Source: Marinobacter sp. SS21 (GTDB lineage Bacteria; Pseudomonadota; Gammaproteobacteria; Pseudomonadales; Oleiphilaceae). From it: a stretch of DNA of 64,000 bases. Positions 54,653 to 63,997 of this stretch are shown here, in pieces (the first letter of the stretch is position 1; each line of letters starts with the position of its first letter). Location: the NCBI RefSeq assembly GCF_028369065.1, contig NZ_JAQNDA010000010.1, forward strand, positions 1-64,000, given 5' to 3'. The notes beneath the pieces are model-generated. The model saw only the letters and a program-made list of their open reading frames with translations. It did not search any database and was not told the origin of the DNA. The position numbers were made by a program, and so were the translations under genes.

Positions 54653-56803
54653 TTATCCCAAGACGGTTTGAGGCGCCGATGCCAGCAGCAGGCTCCGAGC
54701 GGTTTCCGACAGCTGCGGCAGGAAGGTGACGATCAAAAGCGCGCTACCCATGACCAGCACCGGCAGGATGAAGCGGAAATTGCGCTGCCAGAAGGTGCCG
54801 TGCAGGCTCTCCCAGGCGACGGGCACACCGACCACCTGTCTGGTCAGCAGGTGATTGAGGGCCACCGGCGGGGTTAGATACCCCATCTCGAAGGCCAGTA
54901 CCGTCATCACCCAGAAATGCAGCGGCTCAATGCCGTTGCCGAGGGCAATCGGGGCCAGGGTCGCGTTCACCAGCAACACGGCGCCATAGGGGTCCATGAT
55001 CATCCCGATCAATACCAGCATGCCCATCAGCAGCGCCAGGGTCAGCCACACCGAGCCCAGGCTGTCAGGGAACAGCTCCAGCAGGCCGGAGCGCTCGATC
55101 AGTCCGCCGACGCTGACCGACAATGCCATCAGCATCAACAAGGCGCCGATCAACGCCGTGGAATCGTCCGTTGCTCGTAGCACCGCCTGACGATAACCGA
55201 CCGGCACGGGCTGGTCGGGCGATGTCTCCGGTTGGCCGAGATCCGGGTCGGCTTCCTTCAGCAGCCATCGCTCCATGGCCAGAATCAGCAACATCACCAG
55301 CGGCAGAATGGCCGGTGCCGAGAACTCATCCAGACCACGGTCCAGCAGCAGTTCCCACACCATGACCACGGCGGCAAACGCCGCGATATAAGGCAGCAGC
55401 GGTACCAGCGCCCGCAGCATGCCCGGTATCGCCTGCATCGGCGAGGCGGTCTTGAGGCTGGAACGCCCCCCCAGCAACAGTACGAACAGGGTATACACCA
55501 AAGCCGTCAGCAGCAGCACCCGGGCTCCGGCGCTGAACAGCTCATCGGTGGTGACGCTGTTGTTCAGCGTCGCCACTATGACCACCAGCAGGCAGGGCCG
55601 GAGCATGGTGCCCATGGAACCGGAAATGGCCGTGGTGGCGAGCGCCAGCTGCTCAGACGTTCCCGCCCGCCGCAGTTCCCGGTACAGGGTCATGCCGGCG
55701 GCCAGGATGAAGATTCCCGAGGCACCGCTGTAGGCCGTCGGCAGGGCCGTCAGCAACAGCACCACCACCCCCAGCCACTTGGGTGGTAACTGCCAGGGCC
55801 GGATCACATCGAACACCTTGCGGGGCAAATGACTGCGCGCCAGCAGCATGCCCACCCAGACATAGAGCCCGAGGCTCAGAAACAGCGCCGACAGCTCCGC
55901 CATCATGTTCAGGTACACCGCAATACCGTGATAGAAGCCGTGGAACATGAACTGCAGCGCCGCACTGAGGCACATGACGCTGTACAGTGGCACACTCAGC
56001 AAGGCCCGGGGCCAGGAGCCGGTGCGGCTCAGGTCGGTTCGGGATTGACTGAGCTGGTAAGCAGAGATCACCGTCAGCAGGCCGAATCCGGTCACCCAGA
56101 TATCGTGCATGAACAGGTGCGCCAGCGGCATGCCGGCGGCTGCCTGGGCCAGTTCCTGCTGGCGGTAGAGCCAGGCCGACAGGGTCAATAAGGCATTGGC
56201 GACCAACTGGGCGACGGTGGCGACCCGGTCATCCTGCTGACTTTCCACCGGACGCAACGAGATGTGCTGGCGCCGTAAGGTGGCGGCCGCGGCGCAGAAC
56301 AGCAGCATCAGCCCCAACAGCACCCGGCGGTTGCCCGTAACCATGATGACCGCTTGCGACAAGCCCGCTTCCATGGTGGCAAAGGCCGTCACCGCAGGCG
56401 TATTGAGCGCCTGCAAACGTTGCCACCTGGACCATTCCCCGCGGCAGGTCTCAGCCTGACGCCGAAGGGATTCGTGGATGGCCTCGCGGTCGATCTGACC
56501 GCCAAAGACGTCGGCAAAGGGGTCCTCGGCCAGCTCCGCCTGCTTGGCGCGCACCGCCACCTCAACAGCCTGCCCCAGATCCGGGTGCTGTTCACAACGC
56601 GGCTGTTCCAGACGATCAATCACCCGCAAATTGAAGTAGTCGGGCCAGGTGGCGCTACCGACCTCCAGCAAGCGTGAGTGCAGGGTTTCTCCCACCGACG
56701 CTAACAGCGTGAGTACCAGAATAACCAGCATGGGCAGGCTGGAAAGCCAGCGGGCAAGACTCAGCGAGCCGGATCGGCTCAGGGTATCGGAGTGTGCGGA
56801 CAT
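54653..56803 (-). CDS. TRAP transporter membrane protein, fused DctQ-DctM type
   Basis: 716 residues. The first third (about 1-250) has scattered helices and a soluble segment and could stand for the small DctQ-like subunit. The C-terminal 430 residues are a DctM-like large permease with about 12 helices: LPTAYSGASGIFILAAGM (about 356), ISGSMGTMLRPCLLVVIVATLNN (about 395), and the DctM end MIMDPYGAVLLVNATLAPIA plus GYLTPPVALNHLLTRQV. TRAP transporters import organic acids using ion gradients. No separate small permease gene exists here. It starts three bases after the binding-protein gene. Confidence 0.85.
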   Translation of the reverse strand: MSAHSDTLSRSGSLSLARWLSSLPMLVILVLTLLASVGETLHSRLLEVGSATWPDYFNLRVIDRLEQPRCEQHPDLGQAVEVAVRAKQAELAEDPFADVFGGQIDREAIHESLRRQAETCRGEWSRWQRLQALNTPAVTAFATMEAGLSQAVIMVTGNRRVLLGLMLLFCAAAATLRRQHISLRPVESQQDDRVATVAQLVANALLTLSAWLYRQQELAQAAAGMPLAHLFMHDIWVTGFGLLTVISAYQLSQSRTDLSRTGSWPRALLSVPLYSVMCLSAALQFMFHGFYHGIAVYLNMMAELSALFLSLGLYVWVGMLLARSHLPRKVFDVIRPWQLPPKWLGVVVLLLTALPTAYSGASGIFILAAGMTLYRELRRAGTSEQLALATTAISGSMGTMLRPCLLVVIVATLNNSVTTDELFSAGARVLLLTALVYTLFVLLLGGRSSLKTASPMQAIPGMLRALVPLLPYIAAFAAVVMVWELLLDRGLDEFSAPAILPLVMLLILAMERWLLKEADPDLGQPETSPDQPVPVGYRQAVLRATDDSTALIGALLMLMALSVSVGGLIERSGLLELFPDSLGSVWLTLALLMGMLVLIGMIMDPYGAVLLVNATLAPIALGNGIEPLHFWVMTVLAFEMGYLTPPVALNHLLTRQVVGVPVAWESLHGTFWQRNFRFILPVLVMGSALLIVTFLPQLSETARSLLLASAPQTVLG

Positions 56804-56806
56804 GGG

Positions 56807-57928
56807 TTACTCAACCGGATTGCTGCATTCTTCCCTGCCGCTGTCGGCGCGGCAGCGAATCTTGCGCTGCAGGGTCAGCATATCGGCACTGTAATAACCT
56901 TCATCCCGCAATTGCAGGCGAGCTTGCTGCATCATCCGCTCGTAATCGAGGCGGTCCTGGTCGGGAATGTCGATCCACCAGCGCTCAGGCACCTTGGCCT
57001 CCTCCATAGCCACCCGACTGATGATCTCGTCAAAGCCCTCATAAAAGGCCTCGCGGACGAACTGGGCCAGCTCATTGGGTACCACCTCGGCACGCCCGAT
57101 CAACTGCATGGTGATGTGGGTCAACGGCATCTCGATGATGCCGCCATCCGGCGACAGGCCTTTGTGCAGCTCCAGCACCTCGTAGCCCGCCAGCGGTGCG
57201 GCCAACACATCCACCACGCCGGTATTGAACATGTTGGGGGCGTTGACGATATCCGCCACCACCGGCGTGGCGCCCACCCCAGCGATCATCCGCGCCTGGG
57301 TCGGGTCATAGTCAAGCACCACCACTCGCTTGCCGGAAGCCTTGGCCAGCGTGTTGACGGATCGGTCATTAACGAACACATGGGCCGCCCCGGCCGGGGC
57401 AATGCCCATCACCACATAATCGCCACTCACCATGCGCTCGGCGCTGCGGGGATCGGCCATCAACTGCAGTGCCAGCCGCATCTGATTCCGTTCGGGAAAC
57501 CCACCGATGGAATCGAGCGTACCGGTGTACTGATTGAACAAACGGGCTCGCAACCCACTCATCAGCGCGGCATCACAGGTTCCGGACTTGAGTTCCTCCA
57601 CCATGATGGATTCACTGGTGTAGGGCACCATTTCCACATTGATACCGAACTGGATGATCTTGCGGCGCTGGTCCTGGGCGGCTGCAAAAAGGGGTCCGGA
57701 ACGCCCGAAGATGTCCCAAATACAGACACGGTAGACACGATCGGGATCAGGCTCCAGACCGGTCAACGCCTGCATGGCGGCAATGCGCTGCGACAGCGGC
57801 AAGGTGGTATCGTAGACCTGGTCGCGGAATGAGGACTCATTGGCCAGTGCCGGGGTGGCAAACAGAACAAAAAGCCACAGCAAGGCGGCTTGGCATCGCC
57901 GGGTAAAGCGGGGCATAGGGGCAGACAT
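56807..57928 (-). CDS. TRAP-associated periplasmic solute-binding protein (DUF6091-like)
   Basis: 373 residues with a signal peptide (1-30, ending ALA) and a DctP-like fold that is far from classical DctP: RVCIWDIFGRSGPLFAAAQDQRRKI (about 66), ELKSGTCDAALMSGLRARLF (about 112) and a C-terminal helical region. It matches what I recall as the putative solute-binding family DUF6091 found with fused TRAP permeases. The substrate is unknown. It is the first gene of a two-gene TRAP operon. Confidence 0.75.
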   Translation of the reverse strand: MSAPMPRFTRRCQAALLWLFVLFATPALANESSFRDQVYDTTLPLSQRIAAMQALTGLEPDPDRVYRVCIWDIFGRSGPLFAAAQDQRRKIIQFGINVEMVPYTSESIMVEELKSGTCDAALMSGLRARLFNQYTGTLDSIGGFPERNQMRLALQLMADPRSAERMVSGDYVVMGIAPAGAAHVFVNDRSVNTLAKASGKRVVVLDYDPTQARMIAGVGATPVVADIVNAPNMFNTGVVDVLAAPLAGYEVLELHKGLSPDGGIIEMPLTHITMQLIGRAEVVPNELAQFVREAFYEGFDEIISRVAMEEAKVPERWWIDIPDQDRLDYERMMQQARLQLRDEGYYSADMLTLQRKIRCRADSGREECSNPVE

Positions 57929-58054
57929 TGTTGTTATACCTGTTATCAGAGAATCAGGAGGCGAGTCCTCGCCTCCCCGGTCGTCAAGGCTACCAACTTT
58001 CAGATCCTGACAACCTGTCTCTTTGGGCCAGCGCCAGCTGCCTGGACCACAACC

Positions 58055-58957
58055 TCAAGGGTTCGCCTGTGCCGACGCTGGTTTCGACTGCGCCGTTCCG
58101 GCAATCAGACGCCGTCCGAAGCTGACCAGGACAAATCCGGTGGGAAACATCAACACGCCATAGACCGCGGCAGGAATGGACATATCGCTGGATTCCAGCA
58201 GGGTCAGGGTCACCATCAGGGCGATGGTGCCGTTCTTGATACCCAGCTCCATGGCCACCGCCAGGGACTCCCGCTGGGACAGCCCCGAGCATCGACTCAC
58301 CAACAGGCCCAGGGCAATCCCGGCGATGTTCAACAGGATCGCCGCCGGCCCCGCCTGCACCAGTAGCTCACCAATTCGGTCGCGAATACCGTAGAGCAGG
58401 CCAAGGATCAGCAATGCCAGAACCAGCCCGCCGAACACACTGACCGCACCTTCGGCCCGCTGTGCCAGGGCCGGCGCCCGTGTTCGTACCGCCATGCCAA
58501 GCGCCACCGGGAACAGTACAATGCCCACCAGCATGGCAATGGTCTTGCCGATCGGCAGGACAATGTCTTCCTGGGTTCCGAACTGCAGCTGCAGCGCCCA
58601 ATTTGTGAAGAGGGGCAGCGTGAGAATGGTCAGCAGGCTTGCGGTAACGGTCAGCAGGATGGACAAAGCCACATGGCCTCGCGCCAACAGCACGAACAAA
58701 TTAGAGGTCGTGCCACCGGGACAGGCGGCAATGATCACCAGACCCACCGCCATCGCCGGGGCCAGCCCCAACAACCAGGCCAGGGCGAAAGCCACCAGCG
58801 GCATCAGTAAAATTTGGGCAAAGGTACCGACGATCATGCCGCGGGGGTTGATCGTCACCTGCCGAAAATCCCGCAAGGTCAGGGTCATGCCGATACCGAT
58901 CATGATGATGAACAGGGAAATCGGCAGTCCAACGGATACGAGTGGGCTGGATTCCAT
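58055..58957 (-). CDS. Bile acid:sodium symporter (BASS) family transporter
   Basis: 300 residues with about nine to ten hydrophobic helices. GLVIIAACPGGTTSNLFVLLARGHVALSI (split near residue 75) and AMELGIKNGTIALMVTLTL (about 238) are the two crossing-helix motifs of the BASS fold that bind sodium and substrate. Bacterial members carry organic anions such as pantoate or keto acids. The substrate here is unknown. It ends about 130 bases after the TRAP binding-protein start on the same strand, so it may precede that operon. The 161-base gap to the Crp-like gene holds only T/G-rich repetition. Confidence 0.9.
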   Translation of the reverse strand: MESSPLVSVGLPISLFIIMIGIGMTLTLRDFRQVTINPRGMIVGTFAQILLMPLVAFALAWLLGLAPAMAVGLVIIAACPGGTTSNLFVLLARGHVALSILLTVTASLLTILTLPLFTNWALQLQFGTQEDIVLPIGKTIAMLVGIVLFPVALGMAVRTRAPALAQRAEGAVSVFGGLVLALLILGLLYGIRDRIGELLVQAGPAAILLNIAGIALGLLVSRCSGLSQRESLAVAMELGIKNGTIALMVTLTLLESSDMSIPAAVYGVLMFPTGFVLVSFGRRLIAGTAQSKPASAQANP

Positions 58958-59118
58958 AAGTGTCTCCTGGGTTGTTATTGTTGTTGCCGCTTTTAGTGTT
59001 GCCGGCGATGTTGATGTTATTGTGGTTACCGTCAGCTCGCCCCCCTCGGGGGCGGCAGAGCAGGCGCGTTCAAGAGGCCGTTATCACGTTAGCAACGCAG
59101 TCGTTTTACACGGTCGCG

Positions 59119-59811
59119 TCAATCCAGCGTTTTCAAGTGGGTCAGCAGTGCTCCGGGGTCGGTGAGCGTCACCCGGCCGTATTCAAGCCGCAGCAAACCA
59201 ATCTCCTCAAAGCGCTTGATGACCTTATGCACGCCCTGCCGGGTCATCCCCATCATATTGGCGATATGTTCCCGGGTCAGGTAGAACGTCACGGGCTCGG
59301 CACTGACCTCGCCGATGCCCTGTATTTGTGCCAGAAACAGCAAGCGGCGCCCGATCCGGGCCTCGATGCCCCGCAACGCGTCGTCCTCGATGATGGACAT
59401 CGCCGACCACAGCCGCCGGCTGATCAGGTCCATAACCACCGGATAAGCCTGGGGGAAGCGCGCCAGCAACTGACGAAATCCCTCCCCGGGCAATTCGATG
59501 ATCGTCGCGTCTTCATGGGCGGTGGCCCCGTAGACTCTCGGGGTGCCCGGGGAGAACACGGTATCTCCGAACCAGGCGCCCGCGCCGAAAATGATCAACA
59601 TGGCCTCCCGTCCGGCGGCATTGACCGAGCTGATTCGCACCGTACCGTCGGCAATCACGCACAGCGTGGCCTGCATCGAACCTTTGGCGTATATCGGCTT
59701 ACCGGCGACAAAATGCTTCACCCGCGCCATCGCCGCCGCCTCGTCGAGTGCCTGCCCTGGCAGTCCGGCCAAAAGCGGACAGGCCTGAAGAACGGATTTA
59801 GGTTCAATCAT
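59119..59811 (-). CDS. Crp/Fnr-family transcriptional regulator
   Basis: About 230 residues. An N-terminal cyclic-nucleotide-type beta roll (PIYAKGSMQATLCVIADGTVRISSVNAAGREAMLIIFGAGAWFGD split, about 38-82) precedes a Crp-type winged helix (LTREHIANMMGMTRQGVHKVIKRFEEIGLL, about 180-210). No Fnr-type cysteine cluster is present, so oxygen sensing by Fe-S is unlikely. ATG 59811 starts in family register. In-frame alternatives at 59835 (ATG) and 59844 (TTG) cannot be excluded. It is divergent from the aldolase gene and probably controls it or the BASS transporter. Confidence 0.85.
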   Translation of the reverse strand: MIEPKSVLQACPLLAGLPGQALDEAAAMARVKHFVAGKPIYAKGSMQATLCVIADGTVRISSVNAAGREAMLIIFGAGAWFGDTVFSPGTPRVYGATAHEDATIIELPGEGFRQLLARFPQAYPVVMDLISRRLWSAMSIIEDDALRGIEARIGRRLLFLAQIQGIGEVSAEPVTFYLTREHIANMMGMTRQGVHKVIKRFEEIGLLRLEYGRVTLTDPGALLTHLKTLD

Positions 59812-59931
59812 GAATGGAGTGTACCCAGTTGCCATCCAGCACAATGTAAACCATTTGACAGTTTTACGCCTCTACACCTGCCTACACTCAAAAAACACCC
59901 AACAATAACCCACACCGAGAGAACACTGATT

Positions 59932-60702
59932 ATGTCCGATCAATTGGCGATCCCCTCCAAGCAAGGGCAAGTCAGCGCCGAAGAATGGCAGCTTCGCGTT
60001 GACCTGGCCGCCGCCTACCGTCTGGTCGCGCTGTATGGCTGGGACGATCTCATTTTCACCCACATCTCCGCCCGTATCCCCGGCGAAGAGCATCAGTTCC
60101 TGATCAACCCTTACGGCATGATGTTCGAAGAAATCACCGCATCAAGCCTGGTACGGGTGGATCAGGCCGGCAACAAGGTTAATCCGGACGATTTCGACAT
60201 CAACCCGGCCGGCTTCACCATCCACAGCGCCATCCATGCGGTTCGGGACGATGCGGTCTGCGTCATGCACACCCACACCACCGCCGGGGTCGCGGTGTCG
60301 GCCCAGCAGGAAGGACTGCTGCCGCTGTCCCAGCAGAGCCTGTTTCCGCTGTCCAACCTGGCGTACCACGATTACGAAGGCGTAGCCCTGCGAGAGGACG
60401 AGAAAGCTCGGCTGCAACGGGATCTGGGCAACAACAATTTCATGATCCTGCGCAATCACGGCCTGCTCACCACCGGTGCCAGCATCGCCGATGCGTTCCT
60501 GGGCATGTACATCCTGCAGCGCGCCTGCGAGGTCCAGATCCAGGCCCTCGCCGGCAGTCGCCCCATGACACCAGTGCCCGACGGCATTGTCGACACCATC
60601 CGCCAGCAGGCCACGCAGGTAACCAAAGGCATGGGTGGCAAACTGGCCTGGCCAGGGCTACTGCGCAAGCTGGATCGCATCGATCCGGGTTTTCGGAACT
60701 GA
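59932..60702 (+). CDS. Class II aldolase/adducin family protein
   Basis: 256 residues of the zinc-dependent class II aldolase/adducin fold. VALYGWDDLIFTHISARIPG (about 32), the His-x-His site in VCVMHTHTTAGVAVS (about 110) and the third His in ILRNHGLLTTG (about 172) would bind the metal, as in fuculose-phosphate aldolase. Substrate unknown; adducin-like members may lack aldolase activity. ATG 59932 is preceded by GAGAGAAC. The frame is open far upstream, but only antisense to the Crp-like gene. The HD-domain gene follows after 13 bases. Confidence 0.9.
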   Translation: MSDQLAIPSKQGQVSAEEWQLRVDLAAAYRLVALYGWDDLIFTHISARIPGEEHQFLINPYGMMFEEITASSLVRVDQAGNKVNPDDFDINPAGFTIHSAIHAVRDDAVCVMHTHTTAGVAVSAQQEGLLPLSQQSLFPLSNLAYHDYEGVALREDEKARLQRDLGNNNFMILRNHGLLTTGASIADAFLGMYILQRACEVQIQALAGSRPMTPVPDGIVDTIRQQATQVTKGMGGKLAWPGLLRKLDRIDPGFRN

Positions 60703-60715
60703 ATAGGGAAACACC

Positions 60716-61312
60716 ATGAGTGATGATAAAGCGCCGCGAGCGCGCTTCCACCATATGAAAAACGGCACCGCGGAAGACTGGCACATCATTGCCCAGTCCT
60801 TTGGTCAGTTCGCCAAATCGCTGCCAGACCGCATCCTGGAACACTTGCGCTTGCTGGAGGGGGACTTCGGCGGCTTTCCGGTGGACCGTCTCAGTCACTG
60901 CCTGCAGACCGCAACCCTGGCGCACCGGGACGGCAAAGACGACGAATATGTAGTCTGCGCCCTGCTACACGACATCGGCGACACCCTCGGCTCGTACAAT
61001 CACGCCGATGTTGCCGCCGTGCTGCTGGAGCCCTTCGTCAGCGAGGCAAATCACTGGATGATCAAGCACCACGCCATCTTCCAGGGCTACTATTTCTTCC
61101 ACTACCTGGGCCTGGACCGGGACCTGCGGGACAACTACCGGGACCACCCTCACTTCAAACGGACCATCGAATTCGTCAGCAAGTACGATGCGCCGGCGTT
61201 CGATCCGGAGGGCGAAATTCTGCCGCTGGAGTACTTCGAACCGATGGTGCGCCAGCTCTTCGCCAAGCCGGTACGCTCGCTGTACAAGGAGGCAGAGGAC
61301 GCAATGCAGTAA
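60716..61312 (+). CDS. HD-domain protein, possibly a PhnZ/TmpB-type diiron oxygenase
   Basis: 198 residues. Metal-binding residues in HD order: H61 (LSHCLQTATLA), H85-D86 (CALLHDIGD), H96, then H118/H119 (KHHAIF) and an Asp in SKYDAPAF. The HCLQTA and ALLHDIG segments with extra histidines resemble PhnZ and TmpB, mixed-valence diiron enzymes that cleave phosphonates, more than nucleotide phosphohydrolases. This is inference from motif look only. It is co-directional with the aldolase gene 13 bases upstream. An alternative is a generic HD phosphohydrolase. Confidence 0.8.
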   Translation: MSDDKAPRARFHHMKNGTAEDWHIIAQSFGQFAKSLPDRILEHLRLLEGDFGGFPVDRLSHCLQTATLAHRDGKDDEYVVCALLHDIGDTLGSYNHADVAAVLLEPFVSEANHWMIKHHAIFQGYYFFHYLGLDRDLRDNYRDHPHFKRTIEFVSKYDAPAFDPEGEILPLEYFEPMVRQLFAKPVRSLYKEAEDAMQ

Positions 61313-61326
61313 CCGACCTGCCTTGA

Positions 61327-61351
61327 GCCGGCCCTTCCCCCGAGGGCCGGC
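61327..61351 (+). terminator. GC-rich hairpin after the HD-domain gene
   Basis: GCCGGCCC (61327-61334) pairs perfectly with GGGCCGGC (61344-61351) across nine bases. It is followed by CTTCCC without a T-run. In the rest of the 300-base gap before the wax ester synthase gene, the only clear element is a perfect 10-bp palindrome TATACGTATA (61402-61411), a possible operator. Confidence 0.5.
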
Positions 61352-61613
61352 CTTCCCGCCCAGAAATTGCGCCTTTAGCTTCACTCGCCCCATTACGTGG
61401 TTATACGTATACTCAAAAAAATACATGGAACCGATGAGCGGTAACGCCCGTTCTTCTAAGATGTAATTAAGAATCACGTCCGAGCGTGCGCAAAGACACG
61501 CAAGAATGGAAGCAACGCAGCCCGACCTCGGTCCCGGCACCGGTGGCTGGCTCACTAAATAAAACGATCCCCTCAATCCCCAGGTATGGGCGAGAGCGGC
61601 AAGAGGACTGAGC

Positions 61614-63056
61614 ATGAAACGTTTGGCAACACTGGATGCATCCTGGCTGGCGGTAGAATCCGAAAACACCCCCATGCACGTCGGCAATCTGCAGATTTTT
61701 TCACTTCCGGAAGGCGCGCCGGAAACCTTCCTTCAGGACCTGGTCACCCACATGAAGTCCGAGCGGGAAGTCGAGAAGCCTTGGTGCTACAAACTCGCCT
61801 TCCCCGGCAACCTGGGCCGAGTGGTCGCCCCCGCCTGGAAAATCGATAACGACATCGACCTGGATTACCATGTCCGCCACTCGGCCCTTCCCCGCCCAGG
61901 CGGCGAACGGGAGCTGGGCATCCTGGTGTCACGCCTGCACTCCAACCACCTGGACTTCAACCGTCCGCTGTGGGAGTGTCACATCATCGAAGGACTGGAA
62001 AACAACCGTTTTGCGCTCTATACCAAGATGCATCATTCGCTGATCGACGGCATCAGCGGCATGCGCCTGATGCAACGGGTACTGAGCACCGATCCCAACG
62101 ACACCGACATGGCGCCCCCCTGGGCGGTGCGCCCGGAACAACGCCGCGCCAGCAAGACCGACAACGAGGCGAGCGTCCACGCCGCCTGGTCCCAGGCCCG
62201 GGAAGCCCTCAGGCTGCAGACCGATATCGCGCCGCGACTCTGGGATGCCATGTCCCGCCTGGTCAGCTCCGCCCGCCATCCCGAAGATGGCCTGATGGCG
62301 CCGTTCACCGGGCCGGTGTCGCCGCTTAACCATCGGGTCACCCCGCAGCGACGCTTTGCCACCCAGCATTACCAGTTGAGCCGCCTGCGTCGACTGGCCA
62401 AACTGTCCCACGCCTCCCTGAATGACATCGTGCTGTATCTGTGCGGTACCGCACTGCGCCGGTTCCTGCTGGATCAGCACCAGCTACCGGATACCCCGCT
62501 GACCGCCGGCATTCCCGTCAACATCCGCCCGGCGGATGATCAGGGCACCGGCACCCAGATCAGCTTCATGATCGCCTCACTGGCCACCAACGAAGGCGAT
62601 CCCTTGCAGCGGCTAGCGGCCATCAAAGAGTCCACCCGCCGGGCCAAGGAACACCTGCAGAAGCTGCCCAAGAAAGCGCTGACCCAATACACCATGATGT
62701 TGATGTCACCGTATATCCTGCAGTTAATGTCGGGCCTCGGTGGTCGCATGCGTCCGGTGTTCAACGTCACCATTTCCAACGTGCCGGGACCAAACCACAC
62801 CCTGTATTACCAAGGGGCCAAGCTCGAAGCCATGTATCCGGTGTCACTGATTGCACACGGCGGTGCCTTGAACATCACCTGCCTGAGCTACGACGGATCA
62901 TTGAACTTCGGTTTCACAGGCTGCCGCGACACCCTGCCCAGCATGCAACGGCTGGCGGTATATAATGGCGAGGCCCTGGACGAACTGGAAGAACTGCTGA
63001 CGCCGCCCGCTGACGAACCGCGAGCCGCCTCCAAGGAGGAGGCTGCCGAGGCCTGA
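61614..63056 (+). CDS. Wax ester synthase / acyl-CoA:diacylglycerol acyltransferase
   Basis: 480 residues of the bifunctional WS/DGAT family, which joins acyl-CoA to fatty alcohols (wax esters) or diacylglycerol (triacylglycerol) at the membrane for carbon storage. The catalytic HHxxxDG is seen as MHHSLIDGISGMRLMQ (about 141). NVTISNVPGP (about 384) and the N-terminal LDASWLAVESENTPMHVG match the WS1/WS2 enzymes of Marinobacter closely. ATG follows GAGGACTGAGC. It stands alone, convergent with the FabR/DesT-like regulator 18 bases away. With alkB it fits a hydrocarbon-to-storage-lipid lifestyle. Confidence 0.95.
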   Translation: MKRLATLDASWLAVESENTPMHVGNLQIFSLPEGAPETFLQDLVTHMKSEREVEKPWCYKLAFPGNLGRVVAPAWKIDNDIDLDYHVRHSALPRPGGERELGILVSRLHSNHLDFNRPLWECHIIEGLENNRFALYTKMHHSLIDGISGMRLMQRVLSTDPNDTDMAPPWAVRPEQRRASKTDNEASVHAAWSQAREALRLQTDIAPRLWDAMSRLVSSARHPEDGLMAPFTGPVSPLNHRVTPQRRFATQHYQLSRLRRLAKLSHASLNDIVLYLCGTALRRFLLDQHQLPDTPLTAGIPVNIRPADDQGTGTQISFMIASLATNEGDPLQRLAAIKESTRRAKEHLQKLPKKALTQYTMMLMSPYILQLMSGLGGRMRPVFNVTISNVPGPNHTLYYQGAKLEAMYPVSLIAHGGALNITCLSYDGSLNFGFTGCRDTLPSMQRLAVYNGEALDELEELLTPPADEPRAASKEEAAEA

Positions 63057-63073
63057 ACCGGCCCCGCTTTGGA

Positions 63074-63709
63074 TTACTCGGGGCGGTTCCCTGTCTGCCA
63101 GTTAGCCGCCCCGACAAAGATCAGTTGCAGGCACCGGGTGGTGCGTTTTTTGATCTGTTCGATCTGGTAATCGTCATCCGGCTCAACACCGATGAGGTCG
63201 GTCAGGCTGAAGGCCACCGTGCGTACCACCAGATCACAGGTCAGCTCCAGATCGGCATCACCGAGATGCTCCGCCAGCCGCAGGCGACGCAAGTCATTGC
63301 TCAATTCGCTTGAGAAAAAGCGCAGCTCGCTACGAATCCCCTCCTGCACGGCCCGGCTCTCGCCCGCCAATCCCTGGGCCATGAAGATGAAGAAATTGCG
63401 GTTCTGCTGAACGTGGCTGATGAAAATCGCCACGGACTCCTCCATCAACTTGTCTGCCTGCAGGACGTTTTGCCGCGCCTCTCGCATCATGCGCCGCAGT
63501 ACCAGCCCCAACTCGTCAACCAGTTGCAGCCCCAAATCATCCATATTGCGGAAGTGCCGATAGAAGGCGGTGGGCACGACACCGGCCTGCCGAGTGACCT
63601 CACGAATCCCCAGGCTGGCAAAATGGCGCCCCTTCCCCACCAGGGTCAGCGCGGCCTCCATCAGCTTATCCCGGGTTTCTCCCGGCTTACGACGCTTACG
63701 TTCAGCCAT
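63074..63709 (-). CDS. FabR/DesT-like TetR-family lipid regulator
   Basis: 211 residues. The N-terminal TetR helix-turn-helix (about 12-60) reads SLGIREVTRQAGVVPTAFYRHFRNMDDLGLQLVDELG across two segments, very close to FabR and DesT, which sense the unsaturated:saturated acyl ratio and repress fab or desaturase genes. The C-terminal ligand domain is all-helical. It neighbours a wax ester synthase gene. GTGTACAC-type palindromes upstream (63810 and near 63989) resemble FabR/DesT operator cores. Its target may be the gene beyond the right edge. Confidence 0.85.
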   Translation of the reverse strand: MAERKRRKPGETRDKLMEAALTLVGKGRHFASLGIREVTRQAGVVPTAFYRHFRNMDDLGLQLVDELGLVLRRMMREARQNVLQADKLMEESVAIFISHVQQNRNFFIFMAQGLAGESRAVQEGIRSELRFFSSELSNDLRRLRLAEHLGDADLELTCDLVVRTVAFSLTDLIGVEPDDDYQIEQIKKRTTRCLQLIFVGAANWQTGNRPE

Positions 63710-63809
63710 AACGAACGACTTCTCTTTCCCAATCGATAGCGGTTATGCACCCGATAAGTCACCGCCGGACAAGCTGGTGCAGGCAGGGCAGTCACGAAGC
63801 GGCAAACAA

Positions 63810-63817
63810 GTGTACAC
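63810..63817. promoter_or_regulatory. GTGTACAC palindrome upstream of the TetR gene
   Basis: An eight-base perfect palindrome in AAGTGTACACAA, about 100 bases upstream of the TetR-family start. A second, imperfect copy is at 63989-63996. The spacing and the GTGTAC core suggest an operator pair for a lipid regulator; this is inference. Confidence 0.4.
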
Positions 63818-63967
63818 AAAAAAATCATCCGTGCGACACAGATCCAGTCATTAAGGGCCACAAGCTGTTTTTCGCCACCACAGTTTTAGCTTCCGCCGGC
63901 TTCAGACAGGCAATCACTACAGAATTTCAATGAGTTACGACACTCCATGCGCTGACCTAGGAATTTG

Positions 63968-63997
63968 TTGACAGCCCAGCATCCACTTGTGTACATT
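63968..63997 (+). promoter_or_regulatory. Promoter at the right edge overlapping a GTGTACAT site
   Basis: TTGACA (63968-63973) and TACATT (63992-63997) are spaced by 18 bases, a good sigma-70 promoter directed off the right end. GTGTACAT (63989-63996) covers the -10, so a repressor there would block it. The 220 bases between the TetR gene and here contain no other gene. Confidence 0.55.

Noticed and set aside
58960-59931. Long open frame running into the aldolase gene from upstream
   Set aside because: It is antisense to the Crp-like gene and lacks family similarity; the aldolase begins at the ATG at 59932 with a ribosome site.
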